From Nageia nagi (taxonomy: Eukaryota > Pinophyta): a DNA stretch of 64,000 bases. Position 1 is the first letter of the stretch. Each line of letters opens with the position of its first letter. The stretch lies in NCBI GenBank assembly GCA_050084985.1, contig JBITNC010000001.1, positions 178,560,001 to 178,624,000 of the forward strand, read 5' to 3'. Position numbers and translations under genes: made by a program. The notes under the pieces are model-generated. The model saw only the letters and a program-made list of their open reading frames with translations, had not been told where the DNA came from and did no database searches. Positions 1 to 14,289 of this stretch are shown in pieces.

Positions 1-3000
1 TAATATTATGAGGCTAATGCAAAAATAATTTCATAGATTGTAATTGTCTTAAAATATATGTTGGAATGCCCTCAACAAGGATAAACTAAACTCTCTAACT
101 TGAAACCTTAACAATTTCACCTTTGCATGTGTTCTACTTTCCTATTTTGATCTAGTGGATGAGGAAGGAATCCAAGTGACTCTTAAGATACTAAATCAAG
201 AATTAATCAGAGTATGAGATCTAAGAAGTAGGATTTCCAAGGGAAAGCTACTCTGATGGTTTATTAATATATATTTTTTAAAATATAAGTTCTTCCCATT
301 TATGGGAATAATCATAAAGTTATAGAAATTTCACAACTCCCTTAGGTGGTGTACTCTATACTAAGTACTAAATCACATGGCCTAAAATTTTAGAACTACT
401 AAGGCGACTAACACAAGAACCAAAAATCATCCTTTCAGGATTGGCTTATTTTTGAGATAAATAAATACAAGTAGTACCTCATCTTCATTACAAATTGACA
501 AAGATTCACATGTTTAAGTATCCAAGAAGAGTACTATAAAATTCACATGCATCTAGCCATATGAAAATCAAAAATAAAATAAACTTACTTTAAAATAATT
601 GAGAAAAAACTTGTACTTGTAGAGTCACATGCTATCCTCTTCTTATTTAACTATTAAAATCAAGATTTAATACCATTTCTAGTATAATTTTAAAAAATAA
701 TATATCCTATAATGATTTATATCAAATACTAGACATAAGATTCTAATTAACATCTAAATGCTAAAACTCAAGAGGAGGCACCTAGATAATTGAGGAGATG
801 CTCCTTTCTCCATAGGAATCTAGACCAAGGCTCTTGGAAATAGAGAATCAAGAGAAGATAGATGGAATTCCCATAAGGTTTGTCAAAATATATAATCAAA
901 ATGTGATATAATCCTTCTAAGGCAAGCACTATTTTTCCATCCCATCAACCTCATATGTAGGGTGGAGATTTTTATTTTTTTATGAGGGGTTTTTGGGCCT
1001 TCTACCTTACAAAATTGCTTGCACAACATTCACAAAGGAATAAAAGCTTTGTATCCAATCATTTTCACCTACCACAACATAAAAATTTGTGTGGATAACT
1101 CAATTATTTTTGCAGGGTGCCAAAATAACCTTGCAAATACCAATAGAAGACAAATGATCCTTATTACCCCTAATTTTTATTTTTAATAACTTTCATTAAT
1201 ATTCCTTGGTTAGAATTTGAATTCAAATAAATTGGAATATTCCTTTTAGATAGTCAATAAATTTTGAAAATGCACATCAACTTTTTAACACTCATTTTTA
1301 CCTAGGATGATCCCCTCATTATGCAAAATAAATTTATTGGTGTACATACACACCCACACACAAAAGCATTATTGAAGACATATTTTCAATGTGCATCTAT
1401 ATGATCTATAAAAGATCCTTATGAGTCTATCAACAATTCAATACAAATCATTTCCTCACTCTTACCACTCGATTCTCGTAACCACTCATCTTAGTTCTTT
1501 GGGATCTCCATCTTGATTCTTTTGCTAAATTGACCCATTACCTAAGTCACACAAAATATCAAAGCCAACATAAATTTATCAGGGATATGGTATATATCAA
1601 AGTATTATTAGTCATCTCATGATATTATTTACATTCAAATTCTTTAACAACATTCAAATCATAATAAATTCAAATTTGAGGGTGCAACAGGGTCGTTACA
1701 TAACTTATCTACTCAAATAACTCTAAAAGTAAAGTTAACATATTAACTAATGGATTTATTAAGAGGGAAACTAGATTACATTCAAGTATATGGATATAAA
1801 CCAATTATAAGAGAAATATATTAATTGTAACCTTCAATATTACTTTGCTTTTATACTACAATTAAATTTATATTTAAAGCAGATCATGTAAAATATATAA
1901 GCATTATAACCCTTAATTGGTTATTTAATTTACTTTATTATAACAAATTCCACTTACTACATGCCCTTGAACTTTCCCACAAATGACCATGTTCTACCAA
2001 CATCAACCACAAATAATAAATAACAACCTTTTTCTTATGGTAAGTTATTTTTAAATAGACTTACAATTATTTTGTATGAGAAGATAAGCATGAAAGAACA
2101 TTAATCATTCTCTACATGTAAGGTATTAATAGTACATGCAAATAATTATCCACATTTTCTTTCCAAATTCACTTTTAAAATAGTAACACATTTATTCTAA
2201 TGAATTACCCATAATATATATTAATTCTAAAATTAAATAATATATTCTTTATAAAAGAAAAAATACCAAATAAAATATGACTATTTAAATTAATTTTCAA
2301 CCTAATATGGTAATTTAAATAAATTTATTCTAACACATAAGTAATAGTCTCATTTATTTTCCTAACAAGGGAACTCTTTCAAGTAAGTCCATGACATTCT
2401 TCTTGCTAGAGTAATTAACATATTTAAAATATTGAGTCCTTTTTTATCTATATTTATCATCATTAATTAAGGTTGGTAATATGATTCATCGATCACTTTT
2501 TTTCATGAAGGCCGAAATACTAGAAAAGACCTCATGTCACATATAGCTCAATAGTAAGGTATGAATCTCTAATGTAATATAAATTTTATAGTTTTAAAAT
2601 ATATTTTCTTTTGTACTAGTTCCACATGTTGATCCTAAATAATTTTTTTTAGATTATAAATTATATATTTAAATCCATACTACTTAGTGTACTCAAATTT
2701 AAATTCTTATTAGAATTGAATCAGCTATCATATAATTCCTTAATGGTCTGTGTCATCTCATATTTTGTGTTTGTTTAATGAGTAGAATAATTTTATAGGT
2801 TTCTATTCATGGTTCAATTATTACATATTAAACATCAATAATCCTTTATCCATAATAAACTATGTATAATTAATAATAAATTATTCTTGAATCTACTAAT
2901 GAAATAACTTAAATATGTAGAATTTTCCTTTCAATTTTTAATTATACAAAGAATTAACACGAGATCATTAGCTATACTATTATCATATACTGAGATTTAT

Positions 3001-6000
3001 TATTCCAAATTAATTAACTTATCATGTAAATTAATAATGATACACAAAATTTATACTTCAATTTTAATATGGAAAAACCTTTTGAAAGGGATTCAAAAAC
3101 CACCTAACAATTGAAGTTATTGGTCATGTATAAATTTCATAAATTCTTAAAATATTTTAGATAGTCATATTTTATATCGTGTAATCTATTTCATAATTGC
3201 AATGCAAAAAACTACATCCTATATTTCTTATGCATTACATATTATACTTTTTGAAATGATAATATGATAAATCATAGTTACTTGCTTCTAATATTATGTA
3301 CATTACAATGCTAAAAAATAAAAAATTTCATCTTCCTATTAGTGCTAATATTTCTCTTTATATGCAAGCTCTATATTTTACATTTTCATAATGATCTATT
3401 TTTATTTTCTAGAAGCAATATAATAAGCTATACATGAACATTTATGAAATGCAAATAAATAAAAATAATATTTTTCTTTCATTCTAGTTGTATTAATTCA
3501 TCTTGCATAGGGAAGGTCTTAAAATAAATATTCACAAATATGGAATACCTCTTATTCATAAAATCACCTATAATTATACTTCATAAGCTTTAGCATATAA
3601 CCATAAATGCATCACAATTTATATAACTTTTTTCCAAATGTTAGTACTGATTGAGAGATACATTCCAAAAAGAACTTCTTGATCAATAACTTCATGAAAA
3701 TCCAACTAAATATTGATCTCATCTAAAAATAGGCTCATAAGAAATGAAAAATTAATGGAAAACTAGAAATTATTTCCCTTCTTAAATATTTTATACTCTT
3801 CAACTTCAATAGAAATGAAGGTATGAAATATGTAATTTAGAAAAGTCATTTACTTCCTGGAACAAAATGTCTATTTTTGAAGAAATAGTATGTGGGTTTC
3901 AGACTATAAACTAAAAATATATAAAAATCTCTTATTTGAGTTCAATTGCTTGATCTCCTAGATAATTTTAGAATTTAAACATCATAACTAACAATGTTAA
4001 AGAAGTTGGATGACTAATCATAATTAGCTCCATTATGAAGACCATAAATATAATGATAAAGGAAATTATATTTTTCATCAATGTTGAGTTTTCTAAAAAT
4101 CTTCCATAGAAAATCATCCTTGATACTTTCGAAAGTCTATAGGAGTAGATTTACCATTTATAAGATAATTGGGCATGCAAGAAAGGATTATGTAAAGAAG
4201 CTAAACTGACCTCCAATATTCAATAAAAATGAAAATAGAAAAATAAGCTCCCATCTCCTCCCCATCACACTTCTTTAGATACATGGATAAAAAATAATTC
4301 CTTCAAATCTCTTATTATTAATTTCTCTTCGAATGAGAGACAAGATGAGTTTAGGCTTGATACACCCTAAGAGTTAGATTAAGAAGTAAAAAATAAAAGG
4401 AAGAAGAAATTAAAAAGAATTTGAAGTAGAAAATTTTGAAAAGGAATTCATAATTATAGTATTCACATGCTCAAAATTAAAAAAATATAAAAAATTTATA
4501 AGAATTCTACAACAATAGGTCTTGAACAATTCCTAGAGAATGGTAGGAGGACACTTGTAGAAAATTAGAAATATAGTTTTCAAAATTATGCTAATGGAAA
4601 ATATACCAAACCACTTGAGCCCAATAATACCCCAAATGTTGAGATACAACAATAAATTACTCTAACCCTTAGTTGAAGCAATCTAGATTATAACCCCTAG
4701 AGGGATGAGATTGTCTCCAACCAAAAAAACTTGAAGAATATATGAAAATAATTAGATTTACTAGGGGATGCCAAAATATAATGAATATTGGAAAAATCCC
4801 AATAGCTATAATCTCAAAATTTATAATAATACATTATGAAGTAGAGAAATAAATCATCGATGGGATATAGAATATCCTAGACTAGATTCAAAAGATAGAT
4901 ACCAAAAAATTGAATAATCACACAATGATATACTTTATTTTTGTTTATTTTATTATGTTTTGGTTTATATATTTATTGATACATTATTAAGAATACAAAA
5001 GTATATTCATATATTTTATGAATGTATAAATAGATTTTGGGATCCTCTCTAAAAATCATTTTTTTATACATGTTTTGGAACCTAATTAAAAAAACCAATT
5101 GAATAGGTTTTGGGATACGTACAAAAAACTTGTTATTTTCCTATCTAAAAAAATATTTTTCCAAATTAATATATAATTATTTTCATAAATGAATGGTTCT
5201 CTTTCCTAATACAAATATCTACTAAACAAATACATCCATACAATTAGATTCTACATTTTAATGCAAGAAATAATATCATATCATTATACAAATGATAACA
5301 TATACCCTTTTGTCATTTGTATTTACACCTTAAATAAACTATGCATAATAGAATTCTTCTAAAATATGATTTTATTTGAGAGATATTATGCAATTGAACC
5401 TATAATGCCATCATTTTGAATGTTTTTTCTTACTTAAATAAAAATATATTTAGATTGGTCACAAATTGGGAGACCTTGTTGCTACATCTATGATTTGTTA
5501 TTGCACTATGTAATACAATTTATCCTATTATGAAAATATGGTTGTAGTAAAATAGGAAAAAAATATTTTACATAAAAAATACATCAAACAATGTATCAAT
5601 TCCTACCCAAAACATTATCATTCCTTTCATCAAGCATATCATCTTCATGTCCCAAAAATAAAATCCCAACAAGACCCATATCATCAATTTTTCATATGAT
5701 ATTATCAATAGAAATGAGGTACTAATTTGGGTATTATTATAAATAAAAATTAAAGTTTAAAATTTGTAAATATAGTTGTATATAAAAATCCCATTTTTGT
5801 ATTTCACAATAAAGTATTGCATCTAATATTTCATGGTCTTATTTCTAGTTTTTATCTCTTCATAGGTCATACATATAAGACATAGAAATTTTATCTAAAT
5901 GCCCATAAAAACTAAATTCATTGCTGCCTAGAATAATTATTGAGGGAAAATTTATAATTTTTGTTAAATGAGCATTTCTCATGCATATAAAAAACCCAAA

Positions 6001-7324
6001 AATGTAGTAGTAACTACAAAAAAGGTTTACATGAATTTCACTGAGTGTTTATGTATTCAAGGAAAATGAAATGTATAAAATGCTTTTCAAAATGCATTAT
6101 TTAACTTGTTTTCAAGTGAAGAATAGACTAGAAATAGAAAAAAAAAAATTTTTTACCTTTTAAATCACCCATTTTTACCTTACTTATAGTTGTCACATTT
6201 CTCTATTTCTCATAGCAATGAATGATGAAAAGATATGATGCAAGGCATTCTCCTTACTATCTTAACCTTTCTCATTCTCATCACTCATCTTCAACCGTGG
6301 AGATATGCATGCATGGATATAAATATAGATCCTTTATTATTCATATATTAATTTTTGGATAAATAAAAATAACAATTTTGTTATCTGCACTCTCCTCTAT
6401 ACCTCATTCTATTAGAAATTAGTGATAACTTATCTCAAAAGCTAAAACATTTTCCTATATTTTTCTCCACTAATAATACATTTTTAAAATGCATTCCTTC
6501 CTCATGCAATAACTTGGAGTGAATGATAAACATAGTTGGTATCATACTTAACCTTCCTTCACTTATATGGTGGAGAAAAAAGCACATGAATGTAATAAAA
6601 GGAAACATCTATCTTGACCACTTGATCATTTATGAAAATAAACATAAAACATTTTCTCTTCCTTATGCATGTTGGGTTACACATGGAGCACAACATTACA
6701 CCTTTCTCAAGCGATGTTTTATATTTATTTATTTTTTATAAATTATTGATATTGGTTGACTTTGCATTAGAACATTTTCACTCATAGCCATAATGAATTA
6801 GTTTTATTACAAACCACTTCATTTCTTCTACCAAGTTACCTAGATAATTTTGCCTATTTTAAAGAAATAATAATTTAAGTACATTGCCCTCTTTATTCCC
6901 TCACCATATGATAATATTATCATGGAATTTAGGATTTTAAATTGTTATCTAAACCTTGGTCCATATTTTCCCATTAAAGTATAAAAAATCATGCAATCAT
7001 TCAGTCCATACCTATTCACATTAGAAGATGTGATGAAGGTGTTAACAATTTTGTCATATAATGCCCCTTTATCTACAAAGGTTAGAATTTGTTTCATTTT
7101 AAATCATGTGTTACCTAAGCATGATATCATAATAATATAATTATTCAAATTGAGATGCCAATAATTTCATTAGCTTATGTCATGATGGTAATGGGTTATG
7201 ATATTATAATTAAGGCCATCATTACAATAAATAGTGCTTCCTTAAATAGTTACTAATACAATAAAACACTTGGATCACATAATTATTTTAATATAATATT
7301 GTAAAGGAATCCAAATAATAAAGG

Positions 7325-7325
<1 letters not shown>
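1..7325. other. AT-rich intergenic stretch, no gene recognised
   Basis: This stretch is AT-rich, poor in CG and dense in stop codons on both strands. The longest open frame (6523-6741, 72 codons) resembles no family I know and lacks the composition of a coding region. I found no LTR pair, RNA gene or tandem array. One hint of an LTR edge near 1700 is too short to call. Confidence 0.6.
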
Positions 7326-7411
<86 letters not shown>

Positions 7412-7427
7412 TTATTTATTTATTTAT
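7326..7427. repeat. (TA)n microsatellite followed by (TTTA)n
   Basis: About 80 bases of nearly uninterrupted TA repeat, with one TTTA break near 7357, pass into a short TTTA array at the right end. It lies in non-coding sequence. No function is implied; such tracts are highly mutable and prone to assembly error. Confidence 0.95.
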
Positions 7428-10400
7428 ATTATTAATTAGACATGATCTTCATTTTTTCCCACTAACCTTGAGCTTCAAAACTAGTTATTTAATCATGACC
7501 ATTATATGGATACTTAGTTATGCATAGTTCATTATATTAATTATAAGCATTTTCAAAATTCCTAAATGACACATTTTCAACCGAATTAAATATTAACAAA
7601 ATAGGTTGTGAAAGCTTGTACTACACACAACCCCTTTTATTTGTTGTAAATAATGTTAAAGTATTTCATGGATGTTCATACATTATTCTAATAAATTTTA
7701 GAAAATATATTTTTAATTTATTTTAGATCTTCCTATGTAGAACTATTATTTGAGTACTTATCCCATTGTACCTTATATTGATCCATCATTCTATTTCTAA
7801 TAATTTTAGTTATGAATTCTAATACCCACATAGGAGAAACTTGTATTTTTATTACCAAAAGATTCTCTATCTATAATGAGTTCACATCCAAAATGCATGA
7901 AGAATTAGAAAAAAAATTAAATAAATAACTATGATGGATCTTGGCTAGGATTGGAGGAAGGTCTATTTAGAAAGTTATTGGAATTATTTTCTTAGAGATC
8001 CTAAGCCTTTATGAAACTTTTATATGGTTTTATGCTAAGAAATAGTTTATCAAATAGTAAAATGTACCTCAATTTACTTTTTAAATCAACATATTTTTTA
8101 TACCTATTAACAAAATCCTTAAGCTTAGGTTGATTTTGAATCAACCAATCCTCCATATTTTGCAAAGTCTCAAGTATAGCTCTAACTTGGTCTTAAAGAT
8201 TAACCCATAAATGTAGAGTTATGCATTACTTTCCATAAATGGATTTAAAATAAATCATGCCAAATGATGAATGATGACTATTATTTTAATAATATTTGAT
8301 TAAATACCAACAATATTCCCACATAGTTGGATTTTCCATAAAATACATCCACAACATGTCCTTTAAGACTTGGCTTACCCACTTAGTATCACCATCTATT
8401 TTTGGATGATAAGAGGAATTTATGCTCATTGTAATATTTTTAGTGGAATTTTAAATGATCCATGTTTATTTCTTATCAATGGCTAGTTGATACTCAAGTG
8501 GGTTAAATCAATAAATCCTAGGTTGATCAACCCCTTTTGGTCTCTTCATGTCCATATCTTGAGTGACCAAAATATTTTTAAGAAGAATTAATTACTTTCC
8601 CAATCAAGGATGATTTGTTTCATATAAGTATATTATTTAATTAATGCTAGTACCTAGTCCTATTACTTCTCACAATTCCTAACCTCAACTTAGATATTAA
8701 TAATTAAAAATTAATCTTCATCTTCTAACTTCTCAAATTACAAATTGATGAATATCATAACTACTTCCCATTATGCTAATTACAAGGTATAAATATTTTC
8801 ATCATAATGGAAAATATATATAATAATATTTTAAGTGATGCATAAAATAATACTTGATACTAATTTTGAAATGTAAATAGTATTAATAAAATACATCAAT
8901 ACTTAGTTAATACAAAACACCATAATTTAGTTTGAAGTGTGCTATTTAACTCACAATTTTTCTGTTCATATGTTTTATCCCACATTTGTATATCTTTTAA
9001 CACATTTAGAATTCAACTACATTTTTATTTCACACATAAGTACATGATTAAGTTTACAACACATACTCATCATATTTCTACCAAGGAAGGACATGAGTTG
9101 TTGTAAACCTTTTCTTGAGTTTTTCTTCTTTTTTGAATAAATTAATAACTTTGATATTTTTCTATCCTTAATAAAGTTATTCTATTATTATTTATTTTCT
9201 AAGAGTATCATATCAAACTTAACCATTTGTTATTTATGATAACTCACAAAAAAAATCATTGAATCTTTTATTCATCTACCATATCCAAGATATGTAATAA
9301 TAATTTGTAACTATATGCAATTTACTATCGTAAAAATTTTACTACCATACCATTTTTCCAATTTCATTTAACGATCATTCAAATTTATTATCTCATAGAT
9401 TAAAAGAAATCAATCTATAATTCTACATCATATGACAATAGGATTTGATTAACATGAAAAAATCCTAATGTTTAGTTAGGAAGGAAAACTTATAGGTCAA
9501 TGTCACACTTGAGATCATTTTATTATTTCAATAACATTCAATTACATTATAGTACATTTAAATTTAACTAATAGACACAAATTAATAAGCATCATATAAT
9601 AAGCACATAATAATCAATGATCTTGAAATTCTTTTGAAATGAAGAAGCTCTCTATGCATTCTTCATGAAGATGCCTCATAGGTAAATGATCTTATTTTTG
9701 TACAAATATGTATCCAAATGAATTCTAAAATAATGTATCATTCCTCACCATATAAATCTATTTATTTACTTCCAAACTCTTACTTAGAGATAGGATACTA
9801 CTCATTATTAGTATCCTTTATTCAATCTATTGAGTCTAATTCTTAATTCATATAACATCATATTATGATTAGTATATCTAAGAATATCTTAAAATACCTA
9901 ATAATTAGGTATTGAGAACAATTTAGTTAATACCTTGTCAAACTCATCATTTAAAGGGTCTCTTACTATTAATGTATGGACAATACCCAAAAAGGGTCGA
10001 TGATTATATTTCTTAAGATATTCCTAGTCCTATTATAAATAAGAATACTCATAAAATTATCCTTCAAATTACCTTAAAATGGGATCTCATTATACCATAT
10101 AATATCTTGAACATCCTTAAGATGGTATCTGAATATAGTATTGACTATCTAGGCATGACATCATTTTATTCTACATTAATTTTTTATGACCATAATAAGG
10201 CAAAAGTAATATATATATATATATAAAAGAGATAATTCATTTATTATTTATTATAGAAATAGATCAAAACTTCACATTCATTTCAAAGGTAAACCCCACT
10301 ATTAGGTTATATCCCGATTACTTAAATGAGATACACTTTTTCTCCAAATGATTCACTAATATTATTTAAATTTTAATATAATACTAGTTAGTAATTACTT

Positions 10401-10745
10401 CAAATATCATGATTAAATATCCTTTTTCAAACATGTAATGTAAATTCATGGTTAAATTATCATAATAAATTTACCATTATTATTTTTGTAATGTAAACTA
10501 AGTTCTAATATATTCATTCCTTTTGGTAATAAAGAACAAATAAGTTATTAACAAAATTAATACCAATGGATAATGCATTGAAGTGAATTAAAGTGTATAT
10601 CCAATCACTTGAGAACCTCTTAAAACATTCCTATTTTGTACTAATTCAGTAATCATGACATTTTAAACCATATATGAACTATTTGATAAAATGCTTCTGA
10701 TTGACATCATCTTGATATGAATAAGAAAAATACATTAAACATTTT
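7428..10745. other. AT-rich intergenic stretch, nothing recognised
   Basis: No readable frame, LTR pair or RNA gene was found here. The only repeat noticed is a short TA run at about 10,209-10,225. The sequence immediately left of the PPR relic gives no recognisable amino-terminal part of that gene. Confidence 0.55.
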
Positions 10746-10749
10746 TACA

Positions 10750-11975
10750 ACATTTAACAAAATGGACAAGAGATATCCTATTTTGGACTATAATCTTTTC
10801 CTAAAGAGGTTTTATATATTTTTGAAAAAATATTATTGACAAATGTAAATTTTGCAACCATTTTCAATATTTACCCAAATTGTACCATCATTGGGAACTA
10901 CAAGAGAGGCTATAGTTATCTATCAAGAATATTTGAAAATATTATGATTATTTACCATCATAGACTTGTATGCAAAATGTGGAAGGATGTATAAAGTGTT
11001 TCATAAGATGCTCGATGCAAATCTAGTCTTATAGGCTATAATGGTGGTAGGACACACATAGAAGTGTCCATATATTATTTGATAAAATACCTCATGCAAA
11101 TATTAGGCAAATTATTTAATAACATGCCTCATTGAGATTCAGTCTAATGGAATGCAATATGAGTTCTTTAATAGACCTGTACATGCAATGTGAAGGAATA
11201 TATAAGGATGAAGTATCATTTGATAAAATTCCCATCAAAATACAATAAAATAGGATGCAATGATTGTAAGATATATGCAAAATAGAATTTCTAAAAAGGC
11301 TTTAGAGAATTTAAGTAGATAAAATTATTATACGTAAAGCCAAACTTTCCAACCTTTATTAGAATTTCATTTATGGCTCCATTATTAGAAGTGCTAAAAT
11401 AAATTATGAACATCCATAAAAGAGTGGTTAAAATGGTTTGTTATCAAATATTATGATTGTTATTACCATGATAGATATTTATGTGAATTGTAGAATAAAA
11501 CACAAAAGTCAAAATATTATTTACAAGATACATGATGCAGATCTATTTTCATTAAATGTGTAAATATGTGAATTATTTAAGAAAATGCCTATTCAAAATA
11601 AATACTTTTGGAATGAAATGTATGATAAGAATGTAGTTTGTGCTACATTCAGAGAGTTTGTAAACTACTTTATCTGATGAAGTACTTGGGAGCCAACCTA
11701 ATATCACAACCTTTGTATACATTATACTTATACATAAGAAGGTTGATATAGAGGATAAGGGAGATAAATACTTTAATATAATGAGTACTTTTGATCATAT
11801 TACTCTTAGAGTAAATTCTTATACATGCATCATTAACATTGCAATAGTTGAAGATATGTTACAAAATTTCTATAGGATTGTATTCTATATTTATAATAAA
11901 CAAAATAATCATTGCCTTTCAACCTCCTATCTAGACATAATGGTAATCATATTGATGTGGAGATTATCATTTTAT
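10750..11975 (+). pseudogene. PPR (pentatricopeptide repeat) protein gene relic
   Basis: Plant PPR proteins are organelle-targeted RNA-binding proteins made of repeated 35-residue helical pairs. Read across frameshifts, the plus strand gives several degenerate PLS-type repeats. A segment 'IDLYAKCGRM' plus 'FHKMLDANLV' lies near 10,955-11,030. 'SLIDLYMQCEG' lies near 11,165-11,200, 'MIDIYVNC' near 11,470, and 'LFKKMPIQNKYFWNEM' near 11,575-11,615. The best-preserved part is the frame around 11,760-11,900, with 'YFNIMSTFDHITLRV' followed by 'YTCIINIA'. It matches the usual 'YFN.MS..H.ITP..EHY.CMVDL' end of a PLS array. No start codon, transit peptide or intact E/DYW tail can be read, and in-frame stops are frequent. 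This is a dead copy. The family call is firm; the parent gene is unknown. Confidence 0.8.
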
Positions 11976-11979
11976 TGAT

Positions 11980-13508
11980 AAGTGAGAATACTGTATGTAT
12001 GTGAATAACATTAGCAACAAACCATTTCTTTCAGGTGAAGGAGGTCTAGGTGGTCCTAAGGTGATTTATTATTATTTCTATTAATATTCTATTTCTATTA
12101 CAAAATATACCTTTCTCAACAATGATAATAATATTCACATCATTTTGGTGGCTAACCTCTACATTTTAAGCTTTTTAAAGTTCTCATAATAATATAACAT
12201 CACCTTTAATAATTAAGGATGTGAAGGTGGTCTTATGGATATCTATCTCTACCTCTATTAATATAAAAATTAAATAGTAGAGAATGAATGAAAATAAAGA
12301 GAATGGATATTATAAAAGATAAGTATATGCTGGTAAACTACAATATGTGTACATTATACAATACATGTATGAATTCATTGAGGTAACTCTCAATACAAAA
12401 TGTAATTATCTAACACATTAATAGTTTTCTATTTTTTCTAAGGAATACAACCTAGAATTGGTATAGTGTGACTTGTACAAATTCTTCCTTCCTCTTCTCC
12501 ATATATTTTCCAAGACCACCCCTTGTGGTTTCTAAAAAAACATTCTCCCTTGGGTTCTCTCCCATCCCTTTCTAAAATAGACAATTCCACCCCAAAGTAG
12601 ATGAAAAAAAGTCTACTATTTTGGAATCAATCCTACCTCATGAAATTGTTATCCTTCTCTAGGAGTGGTTCACTAAAATAAATTGTGTAATTATTCTTGT
12701 CTCATTAATAATTGCTCAATAATTTTTTCTTTTCTTGGGAACATACTCAATAGGTTTAAATATCTTATTATAATAATATATTATAACTATTAATCTTATG
12801 TTAATAACTTTTTTTATTTATTAACCTAAGTTTTGTATATTTATTTTATCATTTATTCACTTTTAAATATATATTCCATTATACCCTATCCACTAGGTAA
12901 ATTAATGAAATACATTAATTTATTGTTAATTTTTTATTGATTTATTTTAGTAATTAATTTTATCTTTATTTTTCTCTAGGTAAGTATGCATAAAATAGGG
13001 GTTAAGAAAATAATCAAACACTCATAAAGCAATCATCTATATAATTTATCTCATCTCAATGATCTGTGATTGTTAAACTAGCATTCTCTAGTGACCAATT
13101 CTCCTTGGTCCAACGGTTCTACAATAAATAAAACTCAAACCCAACATCAAATCCTCATAAAATAATCAATTCATAATAGAATATAATCATTATAAATAAA
13201 ATAATTAATATAATATCAATATAATATAATATACATTATTACATGGAATCATGAATTCATCGGGTTATTGCATAGTTGTAGTCTTCTCTTATATACTCCT
13301 TTCGATATCAATGTAGATAAAAATAAATATGAAAAAGAAAAACAACTAGTAGATACTTATTTTATAAAGACTATATCAAGTTTGACTTTTCAAACTTGGT
13401 CAAAGTTTTGACCATACTCCATTTCTAGCTAAGCCCACTATTCAATTGTAAAATCTATTTGCATAAAGATTGTACTAGATAAACTCATTATTTTTTCAAA
13501 ATTACTGA
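11980..13508. other. Non-coding stretch between the PPR and Penelope relics
   Basis: No gene was recognised. It contains AT-rich runs (13,170-13,240) and a 16-bp perfect inverted repeat at 13,398-13,413 (GGTCAAA-gt-TTTGACC). The missing reverse transcriptase of the neighbouring Penelope-like relic is not readable here. Confidence 0.5.
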
Positions 13509-13935
13509 ATGAAATCACATATTAAGATAAATATTCTTCCTATCAATAAATTAGGTAATGTTTTCATATCTATGAAGGAACACTTATAACCCTTAAAATA
13601 TAAAGGTGTATATACGATAATATGTGAGTATGGAACTTGTTATATCGGTGAAACAAGTAGTTCAATACTTGAAAGAGTTAAATAATATTATTAATTTTTA
13701 CAATATAATAGAATATTGAAATCTACTCTTATTGAACATGTGGATAATACTAACACCATAAACTCATGGATAAGGTTGATTTCTTGGCTAGATGTGATAA
13801 ATTCCAAGAATGAAGAATTAGATAATCTATTGAAATTAAACTTAACCCTAATAATATTATTAGAGACCAAGGTAATGATATTAGTAGGGCATGGTTACCT
13901 ATTATTGACCTAATTCATGAACTTAGAAGAATAAA
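13509..13935 (+). pseudogene. Penelope-like retroelement relic: RT/endonuclease linker and GIY-YIG domain
   Basis: Penelope-like elements carry a reverse transcriptase followed by a GIY-YIG endonuclease. The plus strand reads 'INKLGNVFISMKEHL' and one stop. Then comes 'KGVYTIICEYGTCYIGETS', which has a GIY-like GVY at 13,605, nine residues, YIG at 13,641-13,649 and the family-typical GET. Two stops follow within a short stretch, then 'LKSTLIEHVDNT' and, after a frameshift, 'IEIKLNPNNIIRDQGN' and 'ISRAWLPIIDLIHEL'. The last block matches the 'EAIEI..NP.N.NRD.G..LS..W.P.I' end of the Penelope endonuclease. The catalytic Arg after YIGET is not obvious. No RT was found upstream, so the copy is 5'-truncated or eroded. 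The alternative of a stand-alone GIY-YIG gene is disfavoured by the linker and the C-terminal block. Confidence 0.72.
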
Positions 13936-14289
13936 AAATAATATGATACTAAAATAGCCATAATGTTTGCATTTTAACTCATTTTTTTCATATTATTTAC
14001 ATCAGTGGAAAGATATTTTTATCTAAAATATAACTATATTAATATATTTGGTATTTTATAATGATAAATGATTGACATTAATATTATAAAATTGGGTAAT
14101 ACTAATCTCTACTTAAAGAAGAAGCTTCCACTTTATTTTTTGCACTCAGTAATTCTAACTTGATGGGTCCAATTGATTGGACTTGAAACATCAATAATTC
14201 AAATTCATATGCAAGTTAACCTCAAACCCTTAAAGAAAACTCTTCCCTAGTATTATTCAAAATAAAATATTACAATTAAAATTAACTTT

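Noticed and set aside
1681-1701. Minus-strand TGTAACGACCC at 1700-1690, resembling the start of many plant gypsy LTRs
   Set aside because: Only about 11 bases match a common LTR start. No purine tract, primer site or second LTR copy was found.
6523-6741. 72-codon plus-strand ORF
   Set aside because: It resembles no family I know, and AT-rich DNA gives frames of this length by chance.
13398-13413. 16-bp palindrome GGTCAAA-gt-TTTGACC (W-box-like halves)
   Set aside because: It is isolated, with no gene next to it to regulate; no support beyond the match itself.
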